Shown: positions 60,646-64,000 of the stretch, piece by piece
Numbering within the stretch: position 1 is the first letter of the stretch
Layout: each line of letters starts with the position of its first letter
Source of the DNA: Serratia quinivorans
Lineage (GTDB): Bacteria; Pseudomonadota; Gammaproteobacteria; Enterobacterales; Enterobacteriaceae
Length of the DNA: 64,000 nt
Direction: 5' to 3'
Assembly: GCA_900457075.1 (NCBI GenBank)
Contig: UGYN01000002.1
Coordinates: 744,001-808,000, forward strand
Notes under the pieces: generated by a model
What the model saw: the letters and a program-made list of their open reading frames with translations, nothing else
What the model was told of the DNA's origin: nothing
Database searches by the model: none
Translations under genes and position numbers: made by a program

Positions 60646-61500
60646 TTAATGCCAATGCAGCACCACGGCACCGGCCAATACCGTTAACACGCCCAGCCAC
60701 TGTAGGGCGGCAAGGCGCTCACGTAGCAGCAAAGCGCCCAGCAGCGCGGCAATACCGCCAGACAGGGTGCTAAGCACCGTTACCACCGCCACCGATCCGC
60801 CACCGGCCCCTACGGCAAAGGCGCTGAAGCCCCCCAGGTTGAGCAAACTGGCGGCCAGCAGTAGCCCGCCCTGCCGCCAGCCTGGGCGTGCCACCAACGC
60901 ACGCCGGTTAGCGCTCAGCGCCAGCAGAGCCGTCAGCCCCAGCGTATAGCCGAGCCACAGGCTGACACTCGGCCCCAGCACCGGCAGCGTGTATTTCCCC
61001 TGCAGCCAAAAACCGGTGCCATAACAGCATGCGGCGATCAGCGCGCAGGCTATCGCCGGTAAGGTCGACGAAGAGTTTTCCGGCTGCCGCGCAGGGCTGA
61101 CCGCGGTCAGCATCACCCCCAGCACACAAATAATCAGCCCCGTCAGGGTAAGCCCCGCCAAAGGTTCGCCACTTAGCCACGACAACAGCGTGGTAACCGC
61201 ACCATAGCTGGTGACCAGAGGGGCCACCATCGCCGCCTTGCCAATAGCGAAGGCCTGTGACAGCGCCAGTGAACCACCTACGATCAGGGCAGCGGCCAGC
61301 AATGCCAGCCCCCAAACCACGCCGGAAGTCGCAAAGACAGGAACCACCGTTGCCGGTAATAAGGCAGTAAAAATCACAAAGCCAATCGCCTGCGAAAAAA
61401 ATACCGCCCTGCGCACCCCCACCGATCGGGCGTTGATACCGACCAAAAAATCCGTGCCGCCCCAGCACAGTGCGGCAGCCAGCCCCATCACAATGTCCAC
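60646..61500 (-). CDS. EamA/DMT-superfamily transporter
   Basis: A 284-residue inner-membrane protein with about ten helices in two EamA repeats. The first begins MGLAAALCWGGTDFLVG; the second is around LIAACCYGTGFWLQGKY. It ends LLRERLAALQWLGVLTVLAGAVVLHWH, typical of the family. The start is taken as GTG at 61500 because GGGAG lies six bases before it; ATG at 61488 is the alternative. It probably exports a metabolite. Divergent from the LysR gene at 61582. Confidence 0.85.
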   Translation of the reverse strand: MDIVMGLAAALCWGGTDFLVGINARSVGVRRAVFFSQAIGFVIFTALLPATVVPVFATSGVVWGLALLAAALIVGGSLALSQAFAIGKAAMVAPLVTSYGAVTTLLSWLSGEPLAGLTLTGLIICVLGVMLTAVSPARQPENSSSTLPAIACALIAACCYGTGFWLQGKYTLPVLGPSVSLWLGYTLGLTALLALSANRRALVARPGWRQGGLLLAASLLNLGGFSAFAVGAGGGSVAVVTVLSTLSGGIAALLGALLLRERLAALQWLGVLTVLAGAVVLHWH

Positions 61501-61581
61501 ACGATACTCCCGTCGAATATTTGCCCTAAAAGTAAGCAAAAAATCACTTGTGGAACATCGATAGATTGGCAATATGGTTGA

Positions 61582-62520
61582 ATGAAACTCAAGCTGAACG
61601 CTCAACCTCGCCTGCCCTCCCTGAAAGCCTTGCACACTTTCGAGGTGGCGGCGCGCTGCGCCAGTTTTACCGAGGCAGCGGAGGAGTTGAACGTCACGCT
61701 GGGGGCGGTCAGCCGCCAGATACGTCATTTGGAAAATGAGCTGGGCGTCGAGCTGTTTCACCGCAAGGGGAACGCGGTGGCGCTAAACGACACCGGCAAA
61801 CAACTGGCCATCGACGTGACCCGCGCACTGACGTTGCTGCAAAAAGCCAGCGATCGCGTCCGGCCAGAGCAACAGCAAACGCTGAAGCTGACCTGCACGC
61901 TGGGCATTGCCAGCCATTGGCTGGCGGCACGACTACCGGCACTGCGCCGTGCCGATCCTGATGTTTCACTGGTGCTGGACGCCAACGAAAGCCTGCGCGA
62001 TCTGGCCAGCGGTGAAGCAGACATCGCCATCCGTTACAGCCCCACCGCCAATCCGCCGCCGCACTCCCGCGAACTGCTCGCCGATGCCTTCGCGCCGTTA
62101 GCCAGCCCGGCCTTTCTTGCCGCGCACCCTCGTCACATTACGGTCACCGATTTGGCGCTGTCGCAGTTGATCCACTCGCCGTGGAAGGATGGACAGAAGA
62201 TGGGTGTCGCCGGCTGGCAAGACTGGTTCGCCGCCTTTGGCGAAGGCACCCCGGCACCGCGCGGTATTCTCACCTTTAACAGCGTCGGCCATGCCCTGCA
62301 GGAAGCGATAGAAGGTAACGGCATCGTACTCGGCAGCCTGGCAGTCGCGCAGGATGCCCTGGCCACCGGTAAGCTGGTTCGGGTGTTAGGCGACGACCGA
62401 CAACTGCCCGCCGCCTACCACTACCGCCTGTGCTGGGCGGACAGCGCGTTCGTTAGCGCCACCACCCGCCGCTGGGTGAATCTGCTGCTGCAGGCGGCAG
62501 ACCAACCCCCAGCGTTCTGA
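61582..62520 (+). CDS. LysR-family regulator (GcvA-like)
   Basis: A 312-residue LTTR: LPSLKALHTFEVAARCASFTEAAEELNVTLGAVSRQIRHLE (blocks) carries the helix-turn-helix, and the effector domain runs from ~95. It lies 81 bp from the divergent EamA exporter gene, its probable target, and just upstream of nhoA. Confidence 0.87.
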   Translation: MKLKLNAQPRLPSLKALHTFEVAARCASFTEAAEELNVTLGAVSRQIRHLENELGVELFHRKGNAVALNDTGKQLAIDVTRALTLLQKASDRVRPEQQQTLKLTCTLGIASHWLAARLPALRRADPDVSLVLDANESLRDLASGEADIAIRYSPTANPPPHSRELLADAFAPLASPAFLAAHPRHITVTDLALSQLIHSPWKDGQKMGVAGWQDWFAAFGEGTPAPRGILTFNSVGHALQEAIEGNGIVLGSLAVAQDALATGKLVRVLGDDRQLPAAYHYRLCWADSAFVSATTRRWVNLLLQAADQPPAF

Positions 62521-62595
62521 CGCAGCACGTATTGCGCCCACAGCAGTGAAAAATCCAACTATTTTATAATCAATTTTTTTGCTGCGAGACACACC

Positions 62596-63357
62596 GTGGA
62601 CAGACAACGCTACCTGCAACATATTGGATTCGCAGGCATCCCCAAGCCCGACCTCCTGACGCTGCAACAGTTACACCGCTGCCATATGCTGAGCGTACCC
62701 TTTGAGAACCTGAGCATTATTTATCGCCAGGGGATTCATCTGGAGGAACCGGCGCTGTTCAATAAAATTGTCGAACGCAACCGCGGCGGCTTTTGCTATG
62801 AGCTGAACCGGCTGTTTGCCGCGCTGTTGAAGGACATCGGCTTTAACGTGCAGTTTATTTCCGGCGAAATCCGCGCGCGCGACGGCAGCTTCGGCGCGCC
62901 CTTCGACCATATGGCGCTGATGGTGGAGCTGGATCAGCCGTATCTGGTGGACGTGGGGTTTGGCGATTCGTTCCTGACGCCGCTGAAGATCACCACCACA
63001 GAGCAGCAACCGCAGACCAGCGGCACCTTCCATTTAGAGCAGGAGGGCGAGACTTATTACCTGGAACGCAGAAACGGCGATAATCGCTCGCATGCCAAAA
63101 CCCTGTACCGTTTCACTCTGCAGCCCCGCGAGCCGAGTGAGTTCGACGGCATGTGCCACTACCACAGCACCTCGCCGCAGTCGCATTTTACCCAGCGGCT
63201 GGTGTGTTCGCGGCCAACGGAAAATGGTCGGGTGACTATCAGCGAGAACAAACTGATTATCACCGAAGATCACCAACGCCATGAATCGACGCTGCATTCC
63301 GAAGACGAACGGCGTGCTGCGCTGATGCGGTATTTTGGTATTGATCTGGAAAGTTGA
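62596..63357 (+). CDS. nhoA: Arylamine N-acetyltransferase
   Basis: A 253-residue NAT enzyme moving acetyl from acetyl-CoA to arylamines and N-hydroxyarylamines. The catalytic triad is complete: Cys67 in RNRGGFCYELN, His105 in APFDHMALM, Asp119 in YLVDVGFGD. The N-terminus (GTG start, MDRQRYLQHIGF) and the SVPFENLSI block are typical. It detoxifies or activates aromatic amines in the cytoplasm. It is preceded by a LysR gene on the same strand, 75 bp away. Confidence 0.9.
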   Translation: MDRQRYLQHIGFAGIPKPDLLTLQQLHRCHMLSVPFENLSIIYRQGIHLEEPALFNKIVERNRGGFCYELNRLFAALLKDIGFNVQFISGEIRARDGSFGAPFDHMALMVELDQPYLVDVGFGDSFLTPLKITTTEQQPQTSGTFHLEQEGETYYLERRNGDNRSHAKTLYRFTLQPREPSEFDGMCHYHSTSPQSHFTQRLVCSRPTENGRVTISENKLIITEDHQRHESTLHSEDERRAALMRYFGIDLES

Positions 63358-63672
63358 GAATATCACCGTGGCGGATGAAGCGCTTCATCCGCTAAATAGC
63401 AGCGCCTAATAGTGCTACAGATGAAGAGTGTTCAGGTTATGCGCCAGGCTTTCCATTCTGTTCAGCTAGTAAAATGCGCGCAAACACGTTTTCCATTTCA
63501 CTCACTTTTTTTATAAATTCTTCCGGTGAATACACTACCCCGGCGTGTGCAATATAGTGCAGCGCCATTTCACGAGATTATTGCGTCACCCATTGATTTC
63601 TTAACATACTCATATCCTTAAATAATAAAATTCGATCCGCCGCCATTCAGACAGCAGACTTTCGGTATAAAA
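63358..63672. other. Sparse region between nhoA and the LuxR-type gene
   Basis: About 315 bp holding only the interrupted small ORF at 63437-63613. Nothing else was recognised. Confidence 0.5.
63437..63613 (-). pseudogene. Small ORF with in-frame stop
   Basis: Minus strand: MSMLRNQWVTQ, then TAA, then SREMALHYIAHAGVVYSPEEF and on to ILLAEQNGKPGA and a stop. Both parts are in one frame and AAGGATATG stands before the first Met. Without the TAA it would be a 58-residue polar protein. It may be a broken gene, or a real ~43-residue ORF starting at the internal ATG. No family recognised. Confidence 0.4.
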
Positions 63673-64000
63673 TTAATTAAATAACTTAGACAGCTTAACC
63701 AAAGAATAGGGCGTATTATCTAAACCCAACTTCTTCAGCGCGTTGATTTTTTGGCTGCTGATGGTTTTTATGCTCTTGCTTGTTCTGCAGGCAATTGCCG
63801 TTGGACTCAAGCCTGACAAGGTAAGTTTCAGAACGTTATATTCTATAAAAGATAAAATCTCGCGTTTCCCTTCAATGCCAGAAAACGCCTCTCCCTCTAT
63901 GACTTCGCGCTCAAACACCTCAACGCCGGCCTCTTCCTCAATAAACCTAAGCGTTTTCATGGATAAATATTCCATAATTGCGATAACCCGCTTTTGCGCA
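63673..64000 (-). CDS. LuxR/RcsB-like regulator (partial, C-terminal part)
   Basis: The frame is open to the right edge, so this is the 3' part of a longer gene. The C-terminal helix-turn-helix reads LTLSGLSPTAIACRTSKSIKTISSQKINALKKLGLDN, close to the RcsB-type LuxR domain (IAxxxxxSIKTISSQK). It therefore probably binds DNA as an RcsB-like or orphan response regulator. A Met at 63975 could be an internal residue, not the start. Its base composition is more AT-rich than most of the window. Confidence 0.75.
   Translation of the reverse strand, partial: AQKRVIAIMEYLSMKTLRFIEEEAGVEVFEREVIEGEAFSGIEGKREILSFIEYNVLKLTLSGLSPTAIACRTSKSIKTISSQKINALKKLGLDNTPYSLVKLSKLFN

Noticed and set aside
1..64000. 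CRISPR array, prophage, intact IS element, rRNA or tRNA genes
   Set aside because: No regularly spaced direct repeats, phage structural genes, transposase frames or cloverleaf/rRNA sequences were seen on reading the window.

Overview
The window is bacterial chromosome, almost certainly from a member of the Enterobacterales close to Serratia (inference from protein similarity and gene order, not from a search). It is gene-dense. bglX, dld, yohC, pbpG and yohD occur within about 21 kb, as in the E. coli bglX-dld-pbpG-yohC-yohD region, but they are interspersed with accessory transporters, regulators and acetyltransferases. I see no rRNA, tRNA, CRISPR array, prophage or intact insertion sequence.

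Layout. 1-7.5 kb: 5' end of a tryptophanyl-tRNA synthetase gene behind a Trp-codon attenuator, a divergent LysR/SDR pair, a cysteine hydrolase, a SUFU-domain protein, an MpaB-type oxygenase, a divergent quinone reductase/LysR pair, and a YjaB-type acetyltransferase. 7.7-10.3 kb: a metNIQ-like ABC operon with frameshifts in metI and metQ. 10.3-12.9 kb: a TetR gene facing two tandem DUF1471 genes that share an operator-like motif, then a MarR-GNAT fusion. 13.3-16.7 kb: a three-lipoprotein operon (CsgG-like, DUF4810, DUF799) and a frameshifted cytoplasmic alpha-amylase. 16.8-24.6 kb: RIO1-type kinase, AraC, LysE, lsrG/lsrK (AI-2 catabolism), MFS exporter, LysR, GNAT, yajD. 24.6-25.9 kb: a plasmid-type ParA/RHH partition cassette bracketed by AT-rich repeats. 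25.9-29.4 kb: a MolABC-type molybdate/tungstate importer with a ModA-like protein and a ModE-like operator over its promoter. 29.6-39.4 kb: bglX, LysR/ybdL, an amino-acid binding protein, a possible small RNA, ddlA, a ParD-like/methionine aminopeptidase pair, a palindromic intergenic repeat, dld. 39.5-50.6 kb: yohC, acyltransferases, a frameshifted DUF1460 lipoprotein, nlpA, an autoregulated-looking MerR/TipA gene, yedI, small unknown proteins, pbpG, a short SAH-hydrolase homologue, yohD. 50.6-64 kb: LysE, LysR/PACE exporter, ansP, a nested inverted-repeat element, an Fe/2OG oxygenase/LysR pair, a TupA-like ATP-grasp/Wzx pair, DMT exporter and two LysR genes, nhoA, and the 3' end of an RcsB-like regulator gene.

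Themes. Eight LysR genes occur in 64 kb, most of them divergent from a metabolic or efflux gene with palindromic LTTR-type sites between. Five single-base frame errors (two in metI, one each in metQ, amyA and the DUF1460 gene) interrupt otherwise full-length conserved proteins. Four of them lie in homopolymer runs, so sequencing error must be excluded before calling these pseudogenes.

The most interesting signals are the trpS attenuator, the partition cassette with its repeats, the ModE-controlled mol operon, the ParD-like/Map pair with its palindromic operator, the TetR/DUF1471 duplication, and the MerR promoter with a 19-bp spacer.
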